From Zantedeschia hybrid cultivar (taxonomy: Eukaryota; Streptophyta; Magnoliopsida; Alismatales; Araceae), in the NCBI GenBank assembly GCA_030544215.1, contig JARZZO010000002.1, positions 73,973,150 through 74,037,149 of the forward strand: DNA of 64,000 bases, read 5' to 3'. The notes under the pieces were generated by a model, which was not told the DNA's origin, did no database searches, and saw only the letters and a list, made by a program, of their open reading frames with translations. The translations under genes and the position numbers were made by a program. Position 1 is the first letter of the stretch, and every line of letters begins with the position of its first letter. This document shows positions 23,941 to 36,281 of this stretch, in pieces.

Positions 23941-24442
23941 CAGAAGCGGATCCAATGTTTGGCCGATCCCACTGATTTTTTGCAACTCCACAGTCTAGTC
24001 CAAGTTAGAGTGCCCCAAGATTCCACTGACCTACATTGGATTTCGACTCAGCGCCCAGCCCATTTAATTAATCCATGATCCTGCGCACAATCACACATCT
24101 ATCCTTCTGTCCGTCCATATCTTTCAAATAAATTGTTCAGTTTAAGTGAACCTCATTGTTGCTTAGCGATGTAAATGTTAACCGCTCGATAATTCGAGTT
24201 TTCAATCGATCATTAGTTCATAGGTCAATAATGAACTGTCTTTTCAAATCGATATTCATAGTGGATAAAGTAACCAATACATTTTTTTTTTACCAAATAC
24301 ATATGGTACATTCATGAATTGTTAACAGATAATATTTCGAATCCGACCCGTTTGCATCCCTAACTGTCTCCCTTCTAATTTGGTCCGCAGTACTCAATCT
24401 GAATGACCCTACTAGACAAAATTCCTACGTCCGCCGCTACTG
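23941..24442. mobile_element. CAGTGGCGG-family MITE, interrupted copy
   Basis: Ends CAGAAGCGGATCC and CGTCCGCCGCTACTG correspond to the family ends, and 'gaatgaccctactagacaaaattcctacg' parallels the right part of 5240-5522. It is interrupted by another hAT-like sequence at 24164-24362, giving a nested arrangement. Confidence 0.6.
24164..24362. mobile_element. Small hAT-like MITE nested in another MITE
   Basis: The left end TAGCGATGTAAATG and the reverse complement of the right end TAGGGATGCAAACG form imperfect inverted repeats. It lies within the MITE copy 23941-24442, so it is younger. No clear target duplication remains. Confidence 0.5.
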
Positions 24443-24912
24443 TTTAACTCATTTTAATCATCTTTCCAATTATGCTACACAACACCTTATCTTTACTTTC
24501 TAGAATTATTCGTCTCATTGGATGACCTTTCTTTTGTCTGGTTAGTCGTTTTCGAATGGCATATTGTGGCACTTTCTTCTCATGTTCTTCGTTGTTGACT
24601 GAAAAAAAAGAGCACGAATGTAACCCCCTAGCTAGCTCAAAACTACTGGTAAATTCCACCGGGGAAGCTCTTCTAACCAATGCACTTGACCACTTATATT
24701 TCCACTCAAACGAACAGGAAGCGAAATGATTAGAAAAAAGCAGACGGAACTGAAAGAACAAAAATGATGCACTTTGTTCTCTATTTTCCGGACTGATCCC
24801 TTGTCTTGGCTCGACGACCACCTCTAATTGTGGTCTAGTAGGTTCGGTGAGGATACTGCAAGAGTGGTTTATGCGTCTAGACGGAGCATCTAATGTCCAT
24901 TGCAGTGTTTTC

Positions 24913-25119
24913 TAGTGGCGGGTCCAATGTTCATCGAAGATCTCACTAAATTTTGTCAAATTTGTTGACTCAATTTAAAACAGTCTAATTCAGAACTTCA
25001 CTTAGTCTATAATTGCATTGACCACAGTCCAAAACTTTATATGACCTAATCTAAAACTTCACTTATGTTTATGACCTAATGTCTGAGTGACTCTACTGAA
25101 CAATCTACGTCCGTCACTG
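24913..25119. mobile_element. TAGTGGCGG-family MITE
   Basis: Ends TAGTGGCGGGTCC and CGTCCGTCACTG, flanked by GTGTTTTC (24905-24912) and GTGTCTTC (25120-25127), a 7/8 match. The interior matches the family copy at 5240-5522 ('tttgtcaaatttgttgactcaatttaaaacag'). Confidence 0.75.
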
Positions 25120-25657
25120 GTGTCTTCATGTTAAACCTCAGATCTTAACAGCAACGTCAGGGCAGTGCTTTTTGAGTGTATAAAACTTTTTCAGTAGAGC
25201 CCACCAGTGGAATGCGGTGATTAAGTTAATGATCACAGCTTATAGACCGTACTCGATTTCTACGTCGTCGTGGAGAATGGAATTGTGTCTTAGCATGAGA
25301 ACCGTCTAACTAAAATGTGTTACGTTCTGCTTGCTGGTATGTTGCTAATTAGCACCATTGCTTTTTCTTGCTTTTCCACTCCCAAATTAATGAACCAAAA
25401 GCTTATTCGTTACTGTTCTGCAAACAAAAATAAGCCTACGATTCTCTCGCTAACTGCTTAGATTAATCGATCAGCAAAGTTAGTTGTTCTTGAATTCTCT
25501 AGCTAACTGCATAGATTAATCGATCATCTCCAAAATGGAAAGTGGTGGCTCCCACGTCTTTTTTTTTATTACTTTTTTGTTTTCTTGAATTCAATTCCCT
25601 GCTGATAGATAAGATGGCGGAATAAGGATATAATTACCAGTGTTCCCAAGATGTGGA

Positions 25658-25701
<44 letters not shown>

Positions 25702-25747
25702 ATTACTGATGTTTCTAAAGATGGGGAGACGTATGAAAAGGAACGGG
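25120..25747. repeat. Intergenic; (AT)19 microsatellite between direct repeats
   Basis: The pure AT run at 25661-25698 is flanked by two diverged copies of a sequence of about 35 bp ('taattac..gtgtt.c.aagatg.ggagac'). No gene is seen in the rest of the stretch. Confidence 0.7.
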
Positions 25748-26030
25748 TCTTAGATCTTCTGGACCTTTTCTTTGGACTTTTTGTATAGGTCTTAAAATTA
25801 CATTGATTAGAATTTATTTGAAAAATGGTACAGTATGTTTCTTAATACTAATTTTGACATGTTTAAGTGACAATCATATGATGGAGGGAAGTGTTATCGC
25901 CTCACATCTTTGACAGTCCTATTTTTTAATGTGTGAGACCCGGTGTATTAATGCAGATTTAAAAAGTAAATGCTAATTAATAAGATTTTAGGGTGTGTGC
26001 AAAGTCCAAAAAAAGGATCCAGATGATCCC
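25748..26030. mobile_element. MITE with about 50-bp inverted repeats
   Basis: The left arm (ggtcttagatcttctggacc, then ttttctttggactttttgta) and the reverse complement of the right arm (gggatcatctggatcctttt, then tttggactttgcacac) are clearly related. Non-coding; borders approximate. Confidence 0.5.
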
Positions 26031-28560
26031 ATTTCAAAGGAAAGAGGCTGACTCAAAACGCCTCCTCACACAAGCCTCTCCATTCTCTCCAATTCTTAGC
26101 ATTATGCATTGGGAAGAAAACTTTAATCTAAGAGAATAATGGATCGTGAGTGAACTTGGTTGACCTTTACCTGTCACTTACGGTGAGAATTTAGTTCGAG
26201 AAATTCTTTGACGTCCTCTTATGATCATTCTTCCAAGGAAAATGTTATCATGGTCTTGTCACTTATTTTTATTGCAAAAAAAAGGTTTAAAAGGGAAAGA
26301 ATGATACCACTCCCTTGGATAATTAAGCATCCACCTGTAGGGCAACTGGACATACTTAATGATGAAAAAGAGCAAGGAATATAACGTGTCACCAACTTCC
26401 ATGGAATTAGAAACAACACTGTTAGCTGATTCGCCATCGCTGATTCGGTGGCATGTGCTCGCCTAGCGAGCGTTTTATTAATTTCCCTCTTAAATCCGAC
26501 TGGCCGGCTGGCAATTCTTGGAACCTTCATTTTTGTTTCGTCGTGTCCAAGGGCGGTTCGAAGCGCCAGTGCGCCGAACCGTCGGGCGGCGCACCCGAAC
26601 ACAATCCTCTCGCGACAACTCACCGTCCTCCCAACCTTTGCACATTTTGAAACTAGATTTTGTAGAGCTCTTTCTACGTATGCTGTTGTGCATATAAAAT
26701 AATAAAAACGTATCATTTTACCCTTTCGGCTTTTATTTTAAGAATATGTGTGAAAGATAAGGAGACCTTCTGTGCCTTCTTCTCTGTGTTTCTTGTGCCT
26801 TCTAGACGCATGAATATAAGTTAAATGAATCACTTGATCTGAAATGATGAGATTATACTCTATGATCACCTCTTCCTTTCATGTGTTTGAAGATGCACAC
26901 AGCAACAAGATGGTCTGATTACCTATATGACATCACATTGATAGCAAAATAGATTACGATAAGATTTATTATTTTAAATTGTTTATTTCAGAATTAAGAA
27001 TATTACACTTTGACAGCGGACCAAGTCCAAGTTGAAATACTAAATTTTTAAATGTAAAGTAAAATTGCTTATTGATCTAATTTTAAAAATAAATAATTCT
27101 GATGCCAAATATCTAATTCCTCTGATCAAATTAATGTTATTTAGAGAATATAAGATCCTGTTCTTCCTAATTCCACAAACAAAGTGAAGCATATTTATCA
27201 ATTCTTTGCGTGGGGCCCAGAATCTCACGTGGCATGGTTTGCGTCTGTATCCACCTCCGCGCTTCGCAATCCGTGGCGGCTGGGTTTTTGCGCTCGGAAT
27301 CGTGCACCGTTCTTCCCGAGGAGAGACGACTCGGTCCTCCACGGACCCGGGAGGGTTTTTTATTACTATCTGAGCATCAGATTAGCATGAGGTGGTTCTT
27401 CCAGGGGAGGTTGCATTGCGCTCATCTGCCATATATAGGGGCCACATGTGGTTCTGAGATGCCGTGGCGCACATGTCACGATCCCGTGCCATCTGCTCAC
27501 CCTACCGGCCATGCGAAGGCCAGTGCGACGAACACCACCTACGATGTCCTAATTACTTATAGCGTAGCTCGATCGATCTCTTCTTACAAACGCACATTAG
27601 TTTACTCCACCTGATTCACTTCACCACCCATGATTACGTTCACCAATTAGCTGTTGAGCCGGTCAACTAGCTAGCTAATTGGATGAAATAAACATAAAAC
27701 TAGAGAAGCAGATCACGATGAGGAGGTGAGAGGCCGATCGATCCACTGCTACTGTAGGGTTCGTGACCCGCCCATGATGGTGTCACGGGTGACTACTGAT
27801 CACTCCCTCTAGGGTCTTCCCCCCTTTGTAGCCAGTTATTTTCAAGTTTGACGTGTGCAGGATTGGGGTGGGGATGCTCTACAGAGGGTGGTCGGCTCCT
27901 CTTGGGGATCTCCAAGAGGCAGTTGCGAGCGAGACAAGGGAAGATGGCAGGAGGTCCGGGGAACTAGCTGACAAGCGCCCCTCGGCGCGACGCCTTGACA
28001 AGTTGACTAATCCGACCCCATTGGAACCTCGAATAATAGAGAAGACTCGACAGTGACTTAGCTGGCTGGCGTGCCCTCCTGCCCTGGTGCGCGGTTCTTG
28101 TCCTAGTAACTCTCTGTGCCAAGCCACTGCATAGTCCTCGTTAATAATAGATGAGAGAGAGATATGTGTAGGGCTCCAAATAGTATGCGAGGTGGCGAGT
28201 CCAATGATTGGCCGTTTTATATGTGCACTTCTGATCATTCCGCGCGAGGGCGAGGCCCCGCCTCCACGGCGGATGTAATGTTGCTTATCACATTCCACGC
28301 GCTCTCCTCTCTTAGTTCCCCACTTACGTCCCACCCCCGGTGGCCGTCCGCATACTTATTAAGTAACAAGCCGACAGGCCGGGGGTTTGTCTTATGGTGT
28401 GTGGGAAGGGGAGGGAGGACACGTCCCCATGGAGTTCTTACAAGGATAATGCTAAAGAAATAGAGCTAAAGTTCAGAACCTCGTTTTGGAAAGTAGACCA
28501 AGGGGGAGAGAGGGAGAGAGAGATGCTGCAGTCCTACAAATGCTACTTGCTAGGGTAGTG
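26031..28560. other. Intergenic region with GC-rich patches, no gene recognised
   Basis: Patches at about 26440-26640, 27200-27530 and 27840-28420 are much more GC-rich than the surroundings, as coding exons are elsewhere in the window. The short frames there (26448-26702, 27210-27614, 27853-28056, 28164-28463, minus 27879-28334) show no recognisable domain and no splice-joined product could be built. A CACGTGGC G-box-like motif occurs at 27227. Confidence 0.35.
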
Positions 28561-29865
28561 ACATCACATGATGCTGCTACCTGTGAACCTCCATGCAGCT
28601 GAGGACCTGGATGCTCCAGGATGGCGTGGACCGAACATTTTTAAGACGCCTTGTCAACAAAACAACAGTTCCCACGTCGACCTGGCAACAGACAATCGCG
28701 CGTGCGAACCCACTTCATTGGGTGTTGTCGATAGAATGTCGTAGGTAAACTTGTTAGGTTGTTCACTCTGCTAGCTGAAAGACCATTTCATTTTTCTTTC
28801 ACTTTCCTTTTTTTTTTTTGTTCCAACTGCAGCAACTCGGTGCGTGCTCGGGCTGCTGACCTGTACTGATCGATGTTTTCAGCAATCAATGTGCTGAAGA
28901 ACGCGGGCACCGGAGGGAAGAGTTTTAATTGCGACAAGATAATAATATAGTTAGACGGTGATACATACATGAGGATTACGTCATATGACACAACGCCGAC
29001 CCTGCCCGATGAGGAAAGGCTCGCGCTCCAGCCATGCTTCCGCCGGGCACCACGTCGGCAGTGTCGTGGCTGCCCTCCGGATGACATGTTTGAGCGTTGG
29101 GCCTGTGGACGAACAAATAGCTAGGTCCTTTTCCCATTCAAAGTGTGTTAGCTAGTCACAGTACTAACAAGTGATCACCAGCAACTCCATATGTATGATG
29201 GCGTGTGCTGGGTTGTTGTCCTATTGAGAGCAACGTAATGAAGGGGGCCTGACAAGGTGAACTCCCGGCCATATCAGGCAGGGCCTGTGCCTGAGATGGG
29301 ACCTGTTTGGCGCTTCCCCCGTTGGAAGGGTTGTTGCCGACGTCTCACGGAAGAGTAAATTGTTGGGATCTCAGAGAATCTTGAAGAAAGATGCCTCACA
29401 CGCAGGGCCTTGACTGCCTTCAGCCCCGTGGAAGGTGCGGTGGGTACGACATTGGCGGGCAAAGTTAACGTTATAGTGATGGTTTGGCAAAGCTAGATGT
29501 CAAAAAATAGATGGTTTGGCAAACTCCATTATAATGTTCACCCTGACTCATGTTTAACATGGCTACTTACGAGGACCTTGCCGAATTGAACTTGCTGATC
29601 AGCTGCATTAGGGATCCGGATACCTTACACAGGAAGCCCCCACGAGTGGTTTAAGTGTTGAAATTAGCGTTGTCAAGACGGGGCAGGAGATTCCTATGGG
29701 CCGGGAACAGATCACGTAATCCGGCAGATGTTTTGGTCCGGGTCCAGCGAAAGCAGTGTATCAAATACAAAGAATAATATTTATATTTATTGGTCCAAGT
29801 GACCTGTCTCCAGTATTTGTCATGTAGTAGCGTTCGACATTCCAAGTGATCTTGCTCTTGCTTGG
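28561..29865. other. Intergenic region, no recognised gene
   Basis: Mixed composition with a 12-base T run near 28808-28819. No supported coding or RNA gene. Confidence 0.35.
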
Positions 29866-29963
29866 CTGCTTCAAACTGAGATGGCATGTCCTGTATATTA
29901 TATTTATTTACTTACTGCTTCAAACTGAGATGGCATGTCCTGTATATTATATTTATTTACTTA
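29866..29963. repeat. Perfect 49-bp tandem duplication
   Basis: The unit at 29866-29914 is repeated without change at 29915-29963 (starting ctgcttcaaactgagatggc). Identity of both copies implies a recent duplication. Confidence 0.95.
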
Positions 29964-30758
29964 TTCTGTAGGTTATAGTGAATCCATTAAAGATTTACAA
30001 TATCATGTCAAAATTCTCCGATTATTGAATTCAAAACTTTAAGACAAGGAGTGAAGATAGTTCTCCACTGGTTTAAATTAACGCCTTTTATTTTGTCTTT
30101 AAGTCTGTTCTCATAATTACTATCATACTAAAATAATATTTTTACTTGGAAAACGCCTCTAAAATAACATGCATGTTTATTTAAAATTTCTTTATTAAAA
30201 TAAAATTTGGGCAGTTTCAAGGTATTCCTGTTCTAAATGGTCAGACAAAAACTAGACTATACCGTAGGCCTAGTTGGTGGTTCAACCTCGCATATGATTC
30301 TCCAATCATTAGTTGAAACAAGATTAATATTCACGAGTAGCGTAAGGTTGTAAAGGGAAACTAGTCAGCTGATAGCCTGATTTGACTCTGATTAAAATTA
30401 TTAAATTTAAAAATCAAAGTTGTTTCCAACAAGCCATATTTAAACATGGAACCGGATGTCTGAATCCAACTTTCTTAGACGTTCCACCAAATATATTATG
30501 CGTGTAAAACACGCATTTTATAATGTATTCGTAACTTGAGTAAATATGTTTGTATGAAACATAAAGCATACATGCCGACCTGTAATATATCATACTGTTA
30601 TTAAATAAAAAAGTCGTCAATTTGTTATTTCAAAGGTAGAAGAAAAGGAGTAATACATGCTGCAACATCGGGGATATTGGATTATAGCATCTCAGTGCTG
30701 CCATTAGATTTAGTGGGTATTTTTTATTTTTTTAAAAAAATGGCAAATTCAAAGTTAT
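29964..30758. other. AT-rich intergenic region
   Basis: No gene or repeat is recognised. It precedes the 5' LTR-like repeat at 30759. Confidence 0.4.
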
Positions 30759-31647
30759 TGCATCTAGTCCTTAATTTTGATAATGACAAAACCACCCATA
30801 ATAGACTAATCGTATGGGAATCTTATCTCAGATATCTAACTCTTTTGTACTCTTGAAATCATGAACTAAGATGGATTGTATGGTCGAAGCATCCGGGAGT
30901 TAATAGGCTTAAAGCCTAGCTCAACTTGTGCTAAGATAGGGCAAATAGTCGACCAATCCACTTCAAATGGTTGCCAATTCTGATAGAAATTTGACCTGAA
31001 ACACATTGTTCAAGAACCTCTGGACGGTCGATTGATTGCCTCAAAATGATTGATCATTTCTGTCAGGGTTTCCACTTGAGAGTTTATATGTTTTTTGATT
31101 GATCAAAATGGTCGACCAATTTATTAAAATGGTTGACCAATGTTCACTTTTTTAGGTTGCACAAGAACCAGATTTGACTGTTGGAGCACTACCTACTATT
31201 AACAATTACAAGGTTTTGAAGGATCTTTTAAAGGACTCTTTCACCCCATTTTGGCCAAGTTTTTGCCACTACAGCAAGAGGTGTTTGAGGGCTATTTCTT
31301 GGAGAGAATAACCCTAGAAGATAGAAGAGAAGAGAAAGAGAAAGTGATTTATGCTCTTCTCAAGTGCTCGATGGAAGCCCCATTTGGGAGGGGGCTTATC
31401 AGCATCCACATCTTCATCAAGCTTCTTCTTCCTCCCTCTTTCTCTTATTTTTTTCCTTGCGTGTGGCATTGGGGTGTGTGGTGGCTTGAAACCAACTTTG
31501 GTGTTCTATGCACTGTGTGTAAAGCTAGCTAGGTTATAACTAGCGTGTACTAGATTCTTTATCTAGTTACTACAAGGTGTAGATGAGTGGACGTAGGCCC
31601 AATTTATTGAGATACAACAGCATAACTTGTATGTCCTTTGTTTGTGA
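30759..31647 (+). repeat. Left LTR (truncated) of a non-autonomous LTR element
   Basis: A direct repeat of 36282 onward over about 890 bp, sharing blocks such as 'aatcatgaactaagatgg', 'agttaataggcttaaagcct' and 'tagattctttatcta'. It begins TGCATCTAG, against TGCACCTAT in the other copy. Homology stops at about 31647, where unrelated sequence begins, so the right end is lost. Confidence 0.75.
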
Positions 31648-32771
31648 TACCGACTTCTAAACAACTTAGTTTCAATATATGGTCTTCATAAAATTTCTAG
31701 AATTTTGTGTTATCTTTCTAATGAGAGGTGTCTTACTTAATTTGAAATTTTATACACAAAATTATATTTAAAACACATGGACTGTGTCAAGTAAATATGT
31801 GTACAGAATGTTAGTTCAAGTAGGATTCCAATTATGACTTTCTACTTACCAATTAGAATCTTAATCATATTCAAATTTATTATGTTCTACTTTTAATCTA
31901 ACTCAAATATGTCATACATAATGCAAATAGACCAGAACCCACTAAAAACACCCCAAATCCACTAATGGGCCAATCTAGAGCTACTAATAGTTATCAAATA
32001 GGCCACCTAATGGGTCAGACATTACAGCTTTTGGCTCACTACCTCACCTTACGAGCGTCCAGTTCCTTATAGGGGTGGACATATGTAAACGTTTTCTGAG
32101 TTGTAAGATCCACGTGCGCACTCAGTGTGAGAGTGGGTGAGGAGAGTTGGTGCTAGTGGTAGTGTGCCCTTGTCACTCTGAGGCAAAGAAGTTGGACCAC
32201 CTATGGCCGTAAGATAGCTGGAGTAGTTTACTGCCTTAGAGGTTCGACTGTCTTAATAGGGTCTGTGGTTTACCTGCGCTGTATATTTTTCTCAGCTTTG
32301 CTTATTTTCTTATAGTAGTTGTAGATTTACTATTTTATTTATATATTTTTCTACTCGTTGTATGTGTGTGGAAGGTAGGGATCGCGGGATCCTTATTAAG
32401 CACATTTAGTGGTGGCTCACTCCCTAGTTATTCAGTTGAGGAGTCTAATGGGAGCAGGAGTGCAAATGTTTCTTTGGGTTGCATGCGCCAATAGCTACTC
32501 TAGTTCTGGAGTATGGCCCGACATAGTTGCTCCTTTTTACTTTGGCGTGTGCATACTTTTATTTTGTGGGCTATGTATTGATTACTGGACTGTAATACTT
32601 TATTTTCTTATTATTCGTCTACTTTTCCTAGTCTAATAATATTTTTATTTAGCTTAGTTTAACACATATTTCATTAGACGTATGCGATTGAGACCCGAAT
32701 GTAAATCCGAAGGTAATGACCTGATACCCGTGCTGCGTTGGTTTCTAAACTAAGGGTGGCGGTTTGTTACA
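31648..32771 (+). mobile_element. Possible LTR of a second retrotransposon
   Basis: It begins TGTGATACCGAC exactly where the left LTR is cut off and reaches GGGTGGCGGTTTGTTACA at 32771, close to the 3' end of the minus-strand LTR at 18924-21020. The GGGATC..GGATCC motif plus downstream ctcac occurs in both. No target duplication is seen. Confidence 0.4.
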
Positions 32772-33476
32772 GGTACTCTTGAGATTATATCTTTTTGACC
32801 AAGGGCAGTGATAGTTGGGAAACCCACTTATGTGCGCACCTCGACTAAGGCTTGGACTGTGTAGTAGTGTGTTGCGTCCCTCAGACAACCTAGCTCTTTG
32901 CCACACTTTCAAGGATTTCCAAAGGTACTAAAATGATAGAGCGGCTTTGGATTGATAAGAAAATTGATGGGTTTGCCAAATTCGAGGATAGATCATTGAT
33001 TGATGGCAAATGTTGTTAACTTACTGTCATTCTAAGTACTTATATGAATGATATGATGATGATGACTCATGATTAGATACGATGTGTGATAATTGATTAT
33101 TAGTTATGAAATCAAATTATGTTTAAACTATAGATTCACATCAATGTACTTATTAGGTAATGGTTTAGTTTAATGGAAATTGATCATACGTGATTTCTTA
33201 CGTTCAATAGAGATTTCGTAGTCCTCTATGTGTACGAGATCCCTACTGTACTCTCTATTTAAAGACTCAGCCTTTTTTATTTTCAGGTTCTAAATAAGTA
33301 GAGGATTCTTAAAGCACTACGAGTTTGGACTAGTCTAATATGGTGCCTTTGGCTGTGTGTGTGCACTTGCTAGAGGTTGTTGCTATTACCCTTTTCTCTT
33401 GGAGACTTTGTGGCTATGTATTAATCTTATTTGAACTTTGTATTTCGTTTTTCTTCTCTGAAAATGTATGAATGGT
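32772..33476. other. Unassigned interior sequence of the nested LTR region
   Basis: AT-rich sequence with no recognisable domain or primer-binding site. It ends with the left target duplication TGAATGGT (33469-33476). Confidence 0.4.
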
Positions 33477-34299
33477 TAGGGTTGGAATGAGCCGAGTTGC
33501 TTGCGAGCTACTTGAGCTTGGCTTGAGTTGAAGTTGACTCAGCTCGACTCGTTCGCCCAAACAAGCCAAGCCCGAGTTCAGAAGATAGCTTGTTCATGTA
33601 AAGGAGCCGAACTCGAGTTCTATTGAGCTCGTCTAAGTCAACTCACGAACCAGCTTATTCAAAAAAAAAAAATTATTTATTTAAAACAAATAGTAAGAAC
33701 TCTTCTCACTGTGTTAACCCGCCATCTTGGGTACGCATTGGAGGAGGTGATGCTAGAAGAATATGAGGCAGAAGTTTTCTAAAATACCTGATACAAGACT
33801 AAAGCGGCAACCCACTCGCAGCTGTTGCACCGTGAAGGTAGGCGGAGGCGGGCTATGTGTAGTTTCAGTACTTTAATCCGATATCGGCTGCTAGCTTTTG
33901 TGAAGCCCTTAGTTTCCTTATAAATTAATCTTGCTGCTCCCTCTTCCCTACACTTTTAGCCTAACCAAAGTAATTGATTTGGGCCGGACAAACTAGATAG
34001 GCTCTTCAACCATACTTAAAGGGTTTTGGGCTTGACTATAAAATGTGGGCTTTGTAACTTAAATTAAATAGTTCTGGGTGGGACTGAGCAAATATGCACT
34101 ATAGGTCAATCTGAGCTGGACTCTGAATTAAATAGTGGGTAGGCTTGGGTATATATAGCCCATCTCAAACGAGTTGGACTCGGGTTTGGCTGATTTCATT
34201 TGAGCTCGAGCTCGGCTTGAGCTCATTTTTTTTTTTTTTTTGATGAGCCGAGCTCCAGTGTGGCAAAGGTTAGCCCGGCTCGGCTCATTGCCACCCTTA
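33477..34299. mobile_element. hAT-like element, TSD TGAATGGT
   Basis: The left end TAGGGTTGGAATGAGCCGAG and the reverse complement of the right end TAAGGGTGGCAATGAGCCGA are inverted repeats, flanked by a perfect 8-bp duplication TGAATGGT (33469-33476 and 34300-34307). Subterminal regions are packed with gagct/agctc motifs. No transposase is encoded. Confidence 0.85.
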
Positions 34300-34669
34300 T
34301 GAATGGTCGATCGTATGAGTTGCTTTTTGTATATGTATGTACTTAATTCTACTCTTTCTAATTCTAACTTATCATTCCTAAAGTATGAAACGATTACAAA
34401 TAGGTTTCGACTTAATAACACACCGAGTCAAGGGGACCAACCCAGACTAATTTAGTGTCTTTTAGATCAGAGTGTTACATCATCTCTCTCCCACGCCCTA
34501 GCCGACCCCTGCCTTCTTCCATCTCATCTCTTCACCACATCTCCTCCCTCCATCTTTATCTCTTATTCCACCTTGATCTTGAGACTTTCTAGCCTTGGAA
34601 AATCTTTCCCTTTCTATCTAATCTCATCTCTTAACTTTCCTTCCCTCTTCTCCTCCTTTCCCTTTGGAG

Positions 34670-35664
34670 ATGGACCCTAGAAAAGTAGTTAGAAGGTCTA
34701 CAAGGGTACGAGTGCCTATGGAAGTAAAGAGAAAGAAAAGAGAATAAGGTGAAGGATCTCGAAAGTCAAGGATAAACTACTTTCCCAACAACAAGGGAGA
34801 TGTTCTATTAAAGGTTTGTCGCAAGGGTAGTGCTAGACAAGTGAATTTTGTTTCATTGGATAATTACTTGCTAGAGATTAGGGCTATGTTTGAGGTCCAA
34901 GAGTGGGTTAATTTCATTCAACTAGACATTTTGTTATATCTAGTCCTTGTTTGCCAATTGTATTCGAATTGTAAAGGGAATGTTTTGCAATCGAAGACGT
35001 CTGTGAAGAATGTTGAGATTAATCTCACAAATGCATTTATTAAAGAGGCATTATGATTAATACTGAAGGGTAGCTATAATCTAGATATGATTGATCAAAG
35101 AGAGGCATTATTGGTTATTGGTCATAATCTTGACCTAGTGGACGTTGTTAAGTTAAATTCCAATGTTTTTTCTCTCCCATGTCAAAGCTCATCACATGTT
35201 GACTACCATCATTACTCATAAGGCTGATAGTCGGGATGAAGTCACAAATGAGTACATATTCTTTTTGTTCAACTTACTTGAAGGGGAGTTCATTAATCTA
35301 TTGTTCTTTATTGGCTTTTTGTTTCAGAAGATTTGCCATTCAAACTTCCATGTCCTAGCTTTTCCAATTGTCATCACTTGTTGGAAAGGGCGGAATGAAT
35401 TTTGTGGATGATGCATTTGATTATATTTGTGGTGGCAATGTCTATGATATGGCTCACCTCACTAAGATGAGCTTTGAAATTGTGGATGGTGAGTTGGTTT
35501 GTAATATTTTTAGAAGCAAAGGTGTAATGGATGAAGAAGAAGAAATGGAAGATGAACAAGAAGAAGTAGAGCCTATAGAAGAGGGTCAACAGGACCTGGG
35601 TGAAGGCCACCCCAGAGAAACAATTTCAATTTCCAAGTCAAGGATATTAGATTCATATAATTGA
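34670..35664 (+). pseudogene. Decayed gag-like/plant transposon protein
   Basis: A translated region opening MDPRKVVRRSTRVRVP runs into a stop after 25 codons and continues in shifted frames. Recognisable segments include VNFVSLDNYLLEI, QEWVNFIQLDILLY and SVKNVEINLTNAFIKEAL, resembling the 'putative plant transposon protein' domain in many non-autonomous plant LTR elements. The C-terminal part (35368-35664) is acidic (EEEEMEDEQEEVEP). It lies between two related LTRs (30759-31647 and 36282-37280) and upstream of a polypurine tract, so it is interior coding sequence of that element. Several stops and frameshifts rule out a working product. No reverse transcriptase is seen. Confidence 0.6.
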
Positions 35665-36264
35665 GAACATCAACATGCTACACTCTAGATTTGATTGTCT
35701 GGATGGACAAGTTGACAATCTGGCAAACGAAGTTCAGCAACTTCATTTAACTCAAGAAGGATGGAGTCACACTATGGAATAGTAAACAAACTTCTTTAGG
35801 ACTTGTGAGGTTACTTCACTGGGGATTCCCCTCATCCTCTTCCCAACCCTTGAAGCCCTCAGTAATCCTTGTTCTATCTTAGGAATCCTTTTAACAGTTT
35901 GTTTGATCTATCAATGATCTTAGGTTACTTAGTACTAGGCCCATCTTAGTATTTATGGTAGATTTAATTTTATACTTTATTTTTTGTGCTATGGGCATTC
36001 TTGTCGCTAAAACTTCCTTGGCTATACCTTAGTCACCTTTTTTTATATTGACTCTTTGTCGTACGATGTCAAAAAGGGAAGAACATGTTTGTGCTTTTAC
36101 GGTGAATTTATGATTTGAATGGTTATGAATTAAATAATTATATAACTTTCTTTTGTGTGTCTCTTTATGCTTGAGTAAGGGATGTGTTTGGTTATGCATA
36201 GCTATTGTCTATGTCTTTGACTTTGATTTTTATTTTCTACTTTGATTTGTAGTTTTGTCATCAT

Positions 36265-36277
36265 AAAAAAGGGGAGA
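36265..36277 (+). promoter_or_regulatory. Polypurine tract of LTR element
   Basis: The run aaaaaaggggaga directly precedes the right LTR start, the expected place for the plus-strand primer of reverse transcription. Confidence 0.75.
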
Positions 36278-36281
36278 TGGT

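Noticed and set aside
26225..26716. Minus-strand 163-codon frame
   Set aside because: Crosses AT-rich and GC-rich DNA with no domain. Likely chance.
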